The position numbers and the translations under genes are program-made. Shown piece by piece: positions 25,093 to 35,280 of a DNA stretch of 64,000 nt. Within the stretch, counting starts at the first letter, position 1. Every line of letters starts with the position of its first letter. Below the pieces are notes generated by a model. It was not told the origin of the DNA. It ran no database searches and was given only the letters and a program-made list of their open reading frames with translations. The stretch is from the NCBI GenBank assembly GCA_000310025.1, contig FN647684.1, positions 138,565 to 202,564 on the forward strand, read 5' to 3'. This DNA is from Ectocarpus siliculosus (Eukaryota; Sar; Phaeophyceae; Ectocarpales; Ectocarpaceae).

Positions 25093-27023
25093 ATAGGTTG
25101 ATAGGTTGAAGCGCGACCCCGGCAGAGCAAGCTGTGCTTTTTTAGTTGTCGCCAGTTGGCGGCATGGGTCACAGCTGTGGCCATGCCGGCCCTCCCCCCG
25201 AAAAATTCAGCGTCATTTCATGACCACGAGATGAAGGTCGGACCCCTCAAAATCACGTGGTATTCATTTTAGTTTTGTATTACGAGGGAAGTTTGAAATA
25301 GTGGATGTTCCCTTCGGAATCGACTGGGGCTATCTTGACGTGTTCCTTTCGCCCGCGACAGGTACATGTAGTGTTTTCTTGAAGTTATCCAACCTATGCA
25401 TAGGCACGCGCCCAAGTCTGGCGTCAGTAGAATCGTGATATTCGTTGTTTGTTCGAGTTTTGTTTTCGTGTGCGTGGTGATTGCTTGTAAGTTTCAAGCA
25501 AATAGTTATCTCCGTGACCCCACCAATCGACTTTTCGACAACAGGAGTCGTCGTCCGTAGGTGTAAACCCTTGAGTTACATGCAACTGCTTCGAAGGTCG
25601 AGGCTTCGGTGAAGGTCGGGAGGTGGCTGTGGAGGGCAGGAGGCGTTGGTGCTGTAATGGAACAGGCGTCATAAACGAATCAGTCCCTTGGAACAAGGGC
25701 AGCAAAAGGGTAGATGAAAATCAACGGTCCGTTTTTTGGCATTTGTAGGACGAACACACGAGCACTTGCATCAAATTCATGGCAGATTAAAAGGCAGATG
25801 ATGCCTTAAACAAGCGGCGTGGTGGGCTGTTGTTTTGTGAGCTAAAGATTGCTGACGTTGCAGTTGCTTTGGCCATATTAACCATTGCTTCCGCGACCTC
25901 CGCGTGGGTCCTGGACCGTGAGCATCTTGAGTGTTTCAGATTCCAACAAGACTCGCCCCGGTGCCACGCCGAAGGTTAGGTTGTATCTCTGCTGAAGTGA
26001 AATGTATACCAAGTGTATCTGTGGAGGTGGGCTTTTGAAAGGTCCCATCTCCCCACAACGTCTGTCAAGAACGATTCGCTCTTTCTTTTCACAAACCAGA
26101 AAAGGGCCAGAAAAAGGAAAAAGGGGGAGGGGTTTGCGGAAGGTGGCCATTACAAGGTCTCATCTCCCCAACGTCTGTTTCAAGGGCGATTCCCTCTTCT
26201 CTCCGTTTTTGTACATGGCGCACAAATATTGCGCACCCCGCAAAACGTGCGATTGACTGTACGTGCGTGGCAATTGAAGGAAACACGGCAGGCTACGCAA
26301 GACCGCCACCAACACTGTGACAACAGGGCCGAGGGTGCCAGAGCGAAGAACGCACCAAAAAACTGGTCCAAACAACTATCTGGGACTGCTCTTCTCTTGC
26401 TTGTGTCTTGAGGGTTTCCCGCCTGTAAGGTAATTGTTCTTTTTCGCGCAATTCCGGCAATTCTCATGGACGAACAATAGGTCGACTTGGTGGGCAGCAA
26501 CATGTGTGCAGCAATGTAACAGTGACAATTGTCTGCACCAGCCTGGGAGGGGGGGGAGGCTAGGTGAGCCAACTGCCGGCAAGGGATGGTCTACAGCCAA
26601 TCAGCCTTGCCCCTCCCAATCTGAAAACATCGAGTTCCAAGATCTCTCAATGGCCAATAATTTAGGGCTCTGCACTCCCGTAGTCTTCGTAACGCAGGAG
26701 ATGGTTGCACGGGCAACAACCTCAGTGTTTTCTTTGCTTTTCCTGCTCCTTGATCTTCTTGTTCCATTCATCTCTGCCATCAAAGCCGTTTGCGGTGCTC
26801 CCTTTCTTGTTGTCGTAGTATGACCAGGCGGCCTGCGACGATCAGGGAGGAGAGATGTTGCCCGCGAAACGCGCAAGCACAGGGAGAGGGTCAGCTAGCG
26901 CTCAGGCGCTGTTCCATGCTGCTGATGTGAGGCAACATGTGTCACTTACAGGAAACAGTGGCAGGCGGTACATACGCGTATTAGCAGATAGTGATGCATA
27001 CACCCTCCAAGGGCTTCGCACTC
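25093..27023. other. Intergenic, with a repeated 40-nt motif
   Basis: No gene recognised. Two copies of a motif resembling CATCTCCCCAACGTCTGT followed by a CGATTCCCTCTT-like block lie at about 26046-26088 and 26160-26200. A third copy lies at about 42716-42760. The rest shows no family resemblance. Confidence 0.5.
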
Positions 27024-27027
27024 CTAC

Positions 27028-27053
27028 TACAGAACGCGCCACCACTTAAGAAC
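27028..27053 (+). repeat. Left terminal inverted repeat
   Basis: 26 bp, identical to the reverse complement of 28769-28794, and flanked outside by the CTAC duplication. Confidence 0.85.
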
Positions 27054-27581
27054 CGCTTATTTTGCGTGAGGCTCGACGCTTATTGGTTGCCCCAAACCGA
27101 GCACATGTTCTTATTTGCCGAGTTCTTATTTGGAGCAGGCATCCACCTACGATAAATGTGGTTCTTGTTCTTATTTCTACACCGACTACTGTACTCCATG
27201 CAGAGGACGTACAGTAGGTCAATGCGGATGGATTTCAACGTGACACTTGAAAGTAGAGTGTTTGACACCAGCAGAAAACTATCGTTCAACAGGACCTCCG
27301 GATCGAACGCACTGCAGCTTCCGCGATCACTGTAAAGTAGAAGAGGGCAGACAGACGCGGCATCGCCGTAAGAAGAGGTATCATGGGCAACATTCAACTG
27401 CTTAATGGTCCACAAGGGTCACGTTGGGCGTGCGTGTCCTCCCCGCTCTAGTAACTCCTCCTGTTGTGAGTGTACTGCTTGTGGCCGGATCTCTCCCCTG
27501 CTCTGCGATGGTAGGATCTCCCCCCTCCTCTACGGTGTCCCCTCCAGCAAAACCCACGACCCTACCACCGCATCCGCATCT

Positions 27582-28484
27582 TCACTGTACTTCTCCAACG
27601 GCAGCTTCATGCTGCGTGTGTGTACTTTGGTCTAGCTCAAAATGCACACGGTAGTCGTAAAGGTGACGGGTACGCTCCTGAGATTGCCGAGTGATCAGCC
27701 CACCGAACCAACCTAGGCTCAGCCTAACTAGTACTCCACGCTGCAGTAACGAATTATCAAGAACACGGGGAGTAGCCACTTGAAGGCGAAAACCGTCGGG
27801 AATCTGCATGCCGTGAATCTCATGGGCCGGGTCCATGGTGTCGTCTTCGTCCAGAAGACTCAGCTCGTCGTTCTGGCCGCGGGCCGTGTCTGCAGAGATC
27901 GGCATTGAATCACGCAGTAACATCACCGTCGTCAGAAAGTTAGTTTCCTCAACATGAAACATCCATGGAAGCAACAGCGGTAACAATAACAATAATAACA
28001 ACAGCAACAACAACAACAATAGCACCAGCACCAGCAACAGCAACAGCAACGGCAACAACAACGACAAAATACAAAGAGTCTGGTGAACATCCAACTTGCC
28101 GTGATCGTCTTCGTCGCTGGACCCGCCGTCCTCCATGCCCTCCCTGCTGGTGTCTCCGTCTCCCTCAAACCTCTGGTCACCCCCTCCCCCCGCACCCTCC
28201 CCAGGCTCTAGAGGTCCCTCGTCATCGCTGGAGTCCTCGGCGCCCATGAAGGTATACGGTTTGTCCAAACCCTCCAAGTTGATTCGGTCATCGCCCGAAC
28301 GGCCAACAGTCATCGCCATGCCGCACTTCTCGAAAAGGCGAAACCGGTACTCCTCGCAGCTGTCGAGAATTTCCATGGCTGCCCCAACCCATTGCGTGAT
28401 CAGCATACACGCAGCGTGGAACGCACCCAGCACCACGAGCACACGAAATGCCTCGTAGAGGGGGGTACACTGTGTGTACATCAT
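27582..28484 (-). CDS. Hypothetical protein encoded inside the inverted-repeat transposon
   Basis: A single open frame of 300 codons from the ATG at 28484. I do not recognise it. The N-terminal part has a hydrophobic stretch (FRVLVVLGAFHAACMLI) and then an acidic, Ser/Gly-rich linker (EDSSDDEGPLEPGEG). A run of about 30 mostly leucine residues in the middle is the translation of an AAC/AGC microsatellite and is probably not functional sequence. The C-terminal part (IPDGFRLQVATPRVLDNSL, then GWFGGLITRQSQ and DYRVHFELDQS) looks like a small beta-rich domain reminiscent of Tudor/chromo-like modules in stramenopile transposon proteins; this is an impression, not a match. There is no DDE, HUH or RT motif. 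The location inside the element suggests it is element-encoded. Confidence 0.5.
   Translation of the reverse strand: MMYTQCTPLYEAFRVLVVLGAFHAACMLITQWVGAAMEILDSCEEYRFRLFEKCGMAMTVGRSGDDRINLEGLDKPYTFMGAEDSSDDEGPLEPGEGAGGGGDQRFEGDGDTSREGMEDGGSSDEDDHGKLDVHQTLCILSLLLPLLLLLLVLVLLLLLLLLLLLLLLPLLLPWMFHVEETNFLTTVMLLRDSMPISADTARGQNDELSLLDEDDTMDPAHEIHGMQIPDGFRLQVATPRVLDNSLLQRGVLVRLSLGWFGGLITRQSQERTRHLYDYRVHFELDQSTHTQHEAAVGEVQ
27965..28075. repeat. AAC/AGC-type microsatellite
   Basis: An imperfect CAACAG/AACAAT trinucleotide array. On the minus strand it reads as a poly-leucine tract within the transposon frame. Confidence 0.85.
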
Positions 28485-28768
28485 CGGTCACCTCCCTCGG
28501 CACGTGCAAGAATATTTCACGGGGTGCCCCTCCCCCCCCCCCACCCCTCGAATCTGAAACTAACAGCTGTTGGGGTCACCCCCGCCACCTTATCTCGCGT
28601 TCTTATCTTGCAGCCGCCCGTGTTTTGGGCTCCGTTCTTATCTGTGTGAGCATTGGTACACTACGAAGGCGGGTTCTAGTTCTTATACGACGTCAGAACT
28701 GAGCACATGTTCTTATGGCCATGTTCTTAGTTTTTTTTTTTTTTTAGGCTCAAGTTCTTAACTGCTAA

Positions 28769-28794
28769 GTTCTTAAGTGGTGGCGCGTTCTGTA
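28769..28794 (-). repeat. Right terminal inverted repeat
   Basis: 26 bp, the exact reverse complement of 27028-27053. The CTAC target duplication follows at 28795-28798. Confidence 0.85.
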
Positions 28795-28798
28795 CTAC

Positions 28799-30534
28799 TG
28801 TGGAACCCAGAACTCCCACCGGTGTACCAATACCGGTGTGTGGGTGTTCGCGAAGTACGCACGGAGAGCGTTGGAATGTGACGGCCTACAGAAAATGAGG
28901 CCCACCGTGATGTCCGGTAGAGCTATCGTGATCGAGTCGATCATCGAGTCTGCGGCAGCGCCGATGTCAGTCTACACTTTTCATTTGAGACTACATCTAT
29001 CTGTGAGACCCATAAACTCCGTCACCGAGTGCGCATTTATGTACTTTTTCTAGAGAGGGAACAGACTACATAGATGATCGCCGCCGTGTCACCTGCAGCA
29101 GTTACCGGAAGAGAGTTACCGAAAGAAAGTGCGGGTCCATGCATAGGTGCAACCACTTTCGATACTCTGTAAACAACGGCGAAAGCGTGCAATGGGCTGC
29201 TGCCGACGCTGCGGCGTGGCAACAGCGGCAGTGGCCACTACTGCTGTAACTGCTGTTGTTGCAGATTGCAGCAGCCGCACCAGACACCTCCACGCGGCTG
29301 TTGCCGCATACAGTACCACAAAACGTGGCGCGGTGCGTCATTTTTTCGGCAAAGCCACAAACAAACATCGCCCTGAGAGTCCACTACAACAGCAAACTCG
29401 TATACGCGGTACAACGGCGTGCGCCGCGGCGGTGCCACTCGCTCCCGACTACAGATAACAGATAGCGGACGCGGCGGAATTAGCTTCTTGAGTGCTGTGC
29501 TGGCTCTCACTCACCATCGCTGCACAAGCCACCCCCCACGCAAGCATGGTCTCCTTGCTCTTGAACACCCTCATGCTTTTCCCAGCAAGTCTTGCGTACG
29601 CGACCCTTTCGGCTTACGAGCGCGTGAAAACACGGTACGTTGGCATGTAAATGTGGGGCAACCTTTGGCAGCCAACCGGGGGACGCGCGTAAGAAGCGAA
29701 TCTCCGAATAACTCTTCACCTCATACGTCGCTGGCTACGATGGCGGAACCCCTTCTTATTTTGTTCAACGAGCCAACCCACCCAAATACCCCTGACCTTC
29801 TCAGGCCCTCATGCGTCTCGGAGGACCCAATCAGGATACTCGGGGGATTTGGTCCTTACTCCGGATTGTCGGGAGCTCTATATTAATTCCTAGGCTGCTG
29901 TTTGCTCACCTACGGAAATCCCGCCGACCAAAAAATGCGGCGAGATTACAGCCGGCAGCCGGCAGCCGTTGCGGTGCAGCGTTCCAGCGTCTAACGCTAG
30001 CTGCTACGCTGCCACACGTGGCTTCCTCTGTCAGCCTTGATGCACACCTCAGGGCATGATGCGAAGCTCGCAGCTGGGCCCAATCGCTGGCGTTGCTGCG
30101 TACGAGATGCACGGACGAGAGGCCCAACGCCAGCGCGAGTGGAGAGCAGGCGGGACGTGTAGGGGAGGGTTGTGTGCTGTAAAGCTTCTCAGTGGTGTCC
30201 TGGCGGTTCCCTGGTCATCGGCATGGTCGCCGATGTTGCTGCTGAGGTGAGTGGATTCGTGTGATGTGTACGGCAGCAGTAGTCAGCGCTACACCGTCGT
30301 CGATTTTGGAGCACCGACAGGACTGGAAGGTTAAGCCTACAGCAGCAGCAGTCGTTGTGTTGCCTCTTCTCCTCCCATCTCCTCCCAGCCCACTTTCTCT
30401 CGCGTCCCCGTCTCGTGTTAGAGCCGCTGGTAATTGGCTAAGATATTGTGTGTCTACGCGGTGCTGTAGTCGTTGCGCCTGCACCATATTTTTGCGCATA
30501 GGGTGACACCGCTCGGGACAGGCGGTTACAGCAG
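28799..30534. other. Intergenic, nothing recognised
   Basis: Short overlapping frames only, with scattered CAGCAG/CTGCTG trinucleotides. No gene, RNA or element ends were identified. Confidence 0.5.
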
Positions 30535-30945
30535 GTCCTTGAGACAGGTCCTTGAGAGTTGAGACACGCGTAAGCACGGCGACAGCAGTGTACCTTGAGA
30601 CACACGCAAGCGAGCAAGCAAGCGTGGCTACAGCAGTAGGTTGAGACATACGCAAGCTTTCCCATGGCTACAGCAATAGCAGTAGGTTGAGACCACATGC
30701 GCAAGGGAATGTCGTGGTGACAGCAAAATACCTTGAGACACACGCAAGCTTTCCCGTGGCTACAGCGGTAGGTTTAAGATCACATACGCAAGTCGTGGCG
30801 ACAGCAATAGGTTGAGACCACATACGCAAAGTGGTGACAGCAGAATGCCTTGAGACACACGCAAACAGGCGTGGCGACAGCAGTGCACACGCAAGCAAGC
30901 GTGCCGACAGCAGTAGGTTGAGACCAAATACGCAAGCCTAGCGTC
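30535..30945. repeat. Degenerate minisatellite
   Basis: About ten imperfect copies of a 35-50 bp unit with the core GGCGACAGCAGTAGGTTGAG followed by ACCACATACGCAAG. Variants alternate AGGTTGAGACC with ACCTTGAGACAC, suggesting a higher-order arrangement of two unit types. Confidence 0.8.
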
Positions 30946-30989
30946 GTGTGTTGTTTTCCACGTTTTTTAAAAATTAAGTACATATATAA

Positions 30990-31310
30990 TGACTTAGCAG
31001 ACCACGCGCTGGCTCGAGGGGGGGGGTTTACCCCCCCCCGGCACTCGTATTGCGACCCAGCAGACAACGCGTGCGGTGGACCAAGCATGCTACGCGTGTG
31101 GTGAACCCAGCAAACCACGCTGGGGGGGGTCCGGAGGGGGGTTTACCCCTCCCCGGCACTCGTATTGTGACCCAGCAGACAACGCGTGCGGTGGACCAAG
31201 CATACTATGCGTGTGGTGAACCCAGCAAACCACGCTGGGGGGGGTCCGGGGGGGGGTTTACCCCCCCCCGGCACTCGTGTTGTGACCTAGCAGACTACTA
31301 CACGTGCGGT
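30990..31310. repeat. 115-bp tandem repeat with G/C-tract pairs
   Basis: CAGACAACGC-type starts recur at 31061, 31176 and 31291, a period of exactly 115 bp, with a partial copy before. Each unit contains a G run followed by TTTACC and a C run (able to form a hairpin), then GGCACTCGTATTGTGACCCA. Confidence 0.9.
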
Positions 31311-31379
31311 GTGGACCAACCAAACGACAGCATACAACAGCAGTAGACTGCTGTGTGACTACATGTAATGTACAGCAGT

Positions 31380-32315
31380 ATAGCGTACAACGGCTAGCAC
31401 GTACAACCACGCATCATAGGCACACACATTCACAGGTACTAAATCTGCTGGTCTGGTGCACACGTTTGTATCTTACAGAGCTGTGTGTGTGCTTCTCCGT
31501 TAGGAACCGCAGAGCAGCGTCGATCTACCCTCGCCTCCACCCATGGGCATCAACAGGTACAACCACACAACATAGGCGCACACGTTACAGAAGGCATCTC
31601 GTCATCACACCACCAGTTAGTTGCTGCACGCATCTCTCTCTGTCTCTCTTTCTGCTTTGTGCTTGAACTCATCTTCCTCCTGGGGCACGGAACAGCTGCA
31701 TACCCTGTATCTACAAATTCTTAAACCAGGGGGGGGGGGGGGGTCGCGACACCTCCGGACATATATCTCGTTCCGGCCTCACTTCTTTGTGCCCTGGGCT
31801 GCGGGAGGCGCGTCCCCGGAAAACCAAAACGCCAAACTATTTAAGTACTTCACACCACACAGCAGGCTCAGCACTTACTTGCATATAGAAGCACAGCAGG
31901 CAACCCATCTGCTGCTGCTGGGCTGCATGTCTGCTACTGTAACCAACGCAGACGGTTGCTATGCCATGAGCTATACAGCAGTACCACGGGGTTGCCCGCG
32001 CAGCAACCACTGTATAACGTTCGTAGCAGCTCTCTACCTTCTGCTGCTGTGCTTCTTCTCGGTTACGAACCGCAGTAGAGCAGCGTCGATGTACAACCCT
32101 CTCCTCCAAGCGTGTGTATCAACAGGTACAACCACACATCTGCGCGCACGCGTAACATGCTGAATCGTCATCACAGCAGTTGCTGCACGTCTCTCTTGGC
32201 TCGTACTCTCTGCTCTACTGCTGTATCTCTGTCTCGTGCTCGAATTCAACACGCTGTGACTCTCAAACTAACTGCTGCTGCTGTGGGGCACGGGACAACT
32301 TCATACATACATACC
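31380..32315. repeat. Diverged direct duplication of about 300 bp
   Basis: The segment at about 31495-31705 and the segment at about 32055-32305 share, in the same order, GAACCGCAG, AGAGCAGCGTCGAT, ATCAACAGGTACAACCACAC, CGTCATCACA, GTTGCTGCACG, TCTCTCT, GTGCTTGAA/GTGCTCGAA and GGGGCACGG. The upstream parts also match more weakly. Neither copy holds a recognisable gene. Confidence 0.65.
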
Positions 32316-32482
32316 CCCTAATTACATAATGTTCATTAAACGGACGGCAACACTACTCCTGCCCGGCTCGCTGCTGCCGTCGACGCTCGTGCGTAGCCGA
32401 CTTCATGTACCGCTGCCCGGGTATGTATGCACAGAGTGCAAGGGGTAGGGTTCGAAAGGGTGGCCGTGTGGATTCCTTCTAG

Positions 32483-32694
32483 ATAGAGGGTTCTTCGCCC
32501 GGGGTCAGGGGTACACCGCCGTGTCCAGGGGGGAAACTCTCGACGGCCTGTTCCTCGTGTTACCAGACGATGTCTTGCAGGACAGAGAGTTAGCAAGAGA
32601 TTTCCTCAAGGAGGCGTTCCAACCGCCCATCGATGCCATCAACGCTCTATCTAGCCGACATGCGACAAAAGGCACCGGCCACTGTTACGGTTAA
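32483..32694 (+). pseudogene. PIF1-like helicase C-terminal fragment
   Basis: The frame reads RGFFARGQGYTAVSRGETLD and then GLFLVLPDDVLQD before a stop at 32692-32694. PIF1/RRM3 helicases have FFAPGQAYVALSR followed by LDGL at this position (helicase motif VI region), so the match covers the last conserved motif and tail. A plausible splice acceptor (CCTTCTAG) ends just before the segment. No Walker A or other upstream helicase motif was found in the preceding kilobases, which are repeats. It is therefore most likely a fragment, from a cellular PIF1 gene, a Helitron or an integrated virus. It could also be the last exon of a gene with distant upstream exons. Confidence 0.6.
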
Positions 32695-33009
32695 CGTGAG
32701 GGGTAGGAGAGTTGCGTATACACTACACTGTGGGACGAAAGACGGTCATACGAAGCCCCAGACGGGTGGGCGGGTGTGTGGCCTGGAGTTCTGTACAATG
32801 GTTTGGGTGGGGCAACGCGTGTCGAGGGGGAGTATGCACTTTCTTGCTGAGCGGTCGAATAATCATCTTGTGCAATATAATAGCCAAGCGGCTACGAACG
32901 GAGAGAAGAGAGGCACACCGGTGTGTGACGAAGCACATAAGGAACTCCTCGAGAGGGGGAACATGACGACGCTGCTGCTGCTGCTGCGCATGAACTGCCT
33001 TTGAGTACA

Positions 33010-33230
33010 TGCGAGCAACACGGCACTCCTGTGACGCACACTGCACGACGCTCGAATCCCCGTTACGTGCCTTCGAGCGAATCGAGTCACGCGGCGCTGT
33101 GACCGCACATTGCACCGCGCCCGAAACCCCGTGAAGTGCCTTCGAGCGAAGCGAGTCACACGGCACTGTGACCGCACACTGGACCGCGCCCGAAACCCCG
33201 TGAAGTGTCTGCGAGCGAAGCGAGTTAATA
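33010..33230. repeat. 69-bp tandem repeat
   Basis: TTCGAGCGAA-type starts recur with spacing 69 bp (about 33071, 33140, 33209). Each unit includes TGTGACCGCACA and CGCGCCCGAAACCCCGTGAA. Because 69 is divisible by three, frames on both strands read as 23-residue repeats, but there is no evidence that these are translated. Confidence 0.9.
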
Positions 33231-33285
33231 CGCCAGTATGTCTTACTCCGAAACCATTACACCAACAACACACCAAACCCTGCTA

Positions 33286-33524
33286 TGAATTTTTTGGCCG
33301 GACGGACACTTATCTGTTTCGCCTCTGCGTGGTGTTCGAAGGTGCCAACGTGCGGCGACAAGGCGTGGTGAACGAGAACGTGCCAGGTCATACCGGCGAC
33401 TGGAACATGTACTTTTACTTGGGCGAGGGCCGAGGGCGAAGACGGTGTGTGTGAACAAACGTCCTGGGAGACAGACAACACAGGTCATTCTCCGGAGATT
33501 ACCGTCGATGGAGCTCCAGCGAAG
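33286..33524 (+). pseudogene. Coding-like segment with a frame break, unknown
   Basis: One frame reads TDTYLFRLCVVFEGANVRRQ and then VPGHTGDWNMYFYLGEG. At about 33425 the protein-like reading continues in another frame as SWETDNTGHSPEITVDGAPA up to a consensus donor (AAG then GTGAGC) at 33524. The residue patterns look coding, but the frame break and missing flanking exons suggest a relic. A further coding-like stretch (FDEYTADGFLPLPPPSKPKP) lies at about 33864-33974, but its phase does not fit. The function is unknown. Confidence 0.25.
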
Positions 33525-34757
33525 GTGAGCAGCACTACTGCTGGTTTCTCTCTAGCCTTGCTTTTCACGCTTGCGGGCGGGACGGGATGCAAGGGGGCGT
33601 GTTCCACTCGTACCGCAACATGGAGCAGAGCCCCAAGCTCACTGGTGTAGCTCACTGGCGTAGCTCAACAAACAAGACCTGCCTCGTGTTGAGTGGACGT
33701 TTTGCTGATTCGCTTGGGTTGTCGTTGCGCTTGGCCATTTATCTCTGCGGCGTACTGTGACCCCAATAACATTACGCTGTCTCCGGCCACTCATTCGCTC
33801 GCACGCCTTTCCCACCCCCTGTGTTCGTGTCTTCTGTCAACCGATGCTGCGCGATTTCAAGCCAGCGACGATGGACCCGTCCTTGGCCATTTCGACGAGT
33901 ACACCGCTGATGGTTTCCTCCCCCTGCCACCCCCGTCAAAGCCAAAACCGATACAGCCATCCGCAATTTCTTAGGCGTTTGACCAAGCTGCTGCCCCTTG
34001 CCGGTAGCCCCATCGGGGAAGGGAGGGAGGGAAGCAGGGAGGGAGAGTCAGGGGCGATGAGAGGGAAGGGTGGGTTTGGATGGCCGAAGTAGGGGGGGGG
34101 GGGGGAGGGTAGGAGGGGGGGGAGAGGGTGTCGTTGCGGAAGCATTGACACTGCAGTGGTGGGCAGGGCGTGGCGGGCAGGGCAGGGCCGAGCAGGGAGA
34201 GGGTTACGAATGGAGACTAGGAACTGCTGCTATGTAAATGCCTTTTGGATGTAGCGTAGTTTGCAGGGCAGGGCACATAGGCTGCCATGAATATCAGAGC
34301 GCCAGAACTTGACGTTCTGCTGACAGGTTGTGTACGGCAGACAAGCGAACCATGCCCGACCCGTGAATTAGTCGATATTGGCGTATTTCGTTGCGTGCAT
34401 TGCGTGTTGTGTAAGTTTTTTTTTCGTTTTTTGGGAGGACGGGTTGGATTCGACCTTTAAAGTAGCGTGTGTAGAGCCAGTGTAGAAAAAATGGGTAGAC
34501 GTGGGTAGACAGCTCTGGGTAGATGCAGCGTTCTCGTCGCCTTGTCCGTGCATGCCGTGTTTTGAAGTCTGTTCTCTTCAAGTGATTGAATTTTTCGACT
34601 CTTCTGTTGATTTTCGGTTGATGTTCGGGGGTTCCACTTGAAAAGTTCATGCAACAATACACCATGGCTAAAGTATGGCTAAACATATCGCATGTAACGT
34701 ACAACACTAACATAGACGCAACAATGCGCATGACGACCACCTCCTAAAAAAAGAAGC

Positions 34758-34910
34758 ATCGGAAAAAAAAAACACCTCCACACAACTCGAACCCCTGACT
34801 TCCAGGAGTCTACTGTAGGGTAACTTGAGGGGTCGGAGAAAAAGAGGGCTTGGGAAAAAAAAGAGCCCCAGGCCGGACTCGAACCAGTGACTTGCGCGAG
34901 TCGAGGGCCA
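34758..34910 (-). other. Two tandem tRNA-like B-box modules with T runs
   Basis: On the minus strand, two units 92 bp apart each have a GACT-6nt-AGTC hairpin, then GGTTCGAGT (a Pol III B-box/T-arm-like sequence), and then, 20-25 bases later, a run of 8 or more T. The upstream unit reads GGTTCGAGTCC, a perfect B-box. No matching 5' acceptor stem or A-box could be folded, so these are not intact tRNA genes. They may be tRNA-derived SINE remnants. Confidence 0.45.
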
Positions 34911-35089
34911 CACTTCGGAACGGTTCGGAACGTTCCACCCTACTCTAATAGCACCATATTGCACCAACCCCCCACTAGTAGTGATTTCGTACCACTACAA
35001 TGTATCGCTGGTTGGTGGCCATGTTTGTTTGCGTGTTTGCTTGTTCGTTAGTGGTCTCTCCACCGTGTGCCTTGTTCTGCCTCATACTT

Positions 35090-35280
35090 CCTGTTATTTT
35101 CGGCCTGGTCCCTCTTTGTCCTCGCCCTTTTTTTTTTTTCATTTTTTCATTTTATTTTCATTTATTTTCTCTTCTCCTTACGGTTTCCATTTTTATTTTT
35201 TCTCCTTTTTTTTTTTTCTCTTTGTCCTTTTTTTTCTCTCTTTTTTTTCTCTCTTTTTCTGTGCCAGATGGGCTTGTCTC
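35090..35280. repeat. Pyrimidine-rich tract
   Basis: A strongly T/C-biased plus strand with many T runs. The hydrophobic frames across it are composition artefacts. Confidence 0.8.

Larger units (their letters stand above)
27028..28794. mobile_element. DNA transposon with 26-bp terminal inverted repeats
   Basis: The two ends are perfect inverted copies of a 26-bp sequence beginning TACAGAACGCGCCACC and ending CTTAAGAAC (27028-27053 and 28769-28794). Immediately outside, both flanks read CTAC (27024-27027 and 28795-28798), consistent with a 4-bp target-site duplication. Both subterminal regions carry many copies of GTTCTTA in the same outward pattern, as expected for transposase-binding sites. 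The 1767-bp interior carries one long minus-strand frame (27582-28484) that has no transposase catalytic motif I can identify. It may therefore be a non-autonomous element, or one that encodes an unfamiliar protein. The superfamily is undetermined. Confidence 0.8.

Noticed and set aside
30535-31310. CRISPR-like array
   Set aside because: Units are contiguous tandem repeats without unique spacers, in a eukaryotic genome.
34871-34960. Intact tRNA gene on the minus strand
   Set aside because: The B-box and T run are present, but no 5' acceptor strand, D-arm or anticodon arm can be paired.
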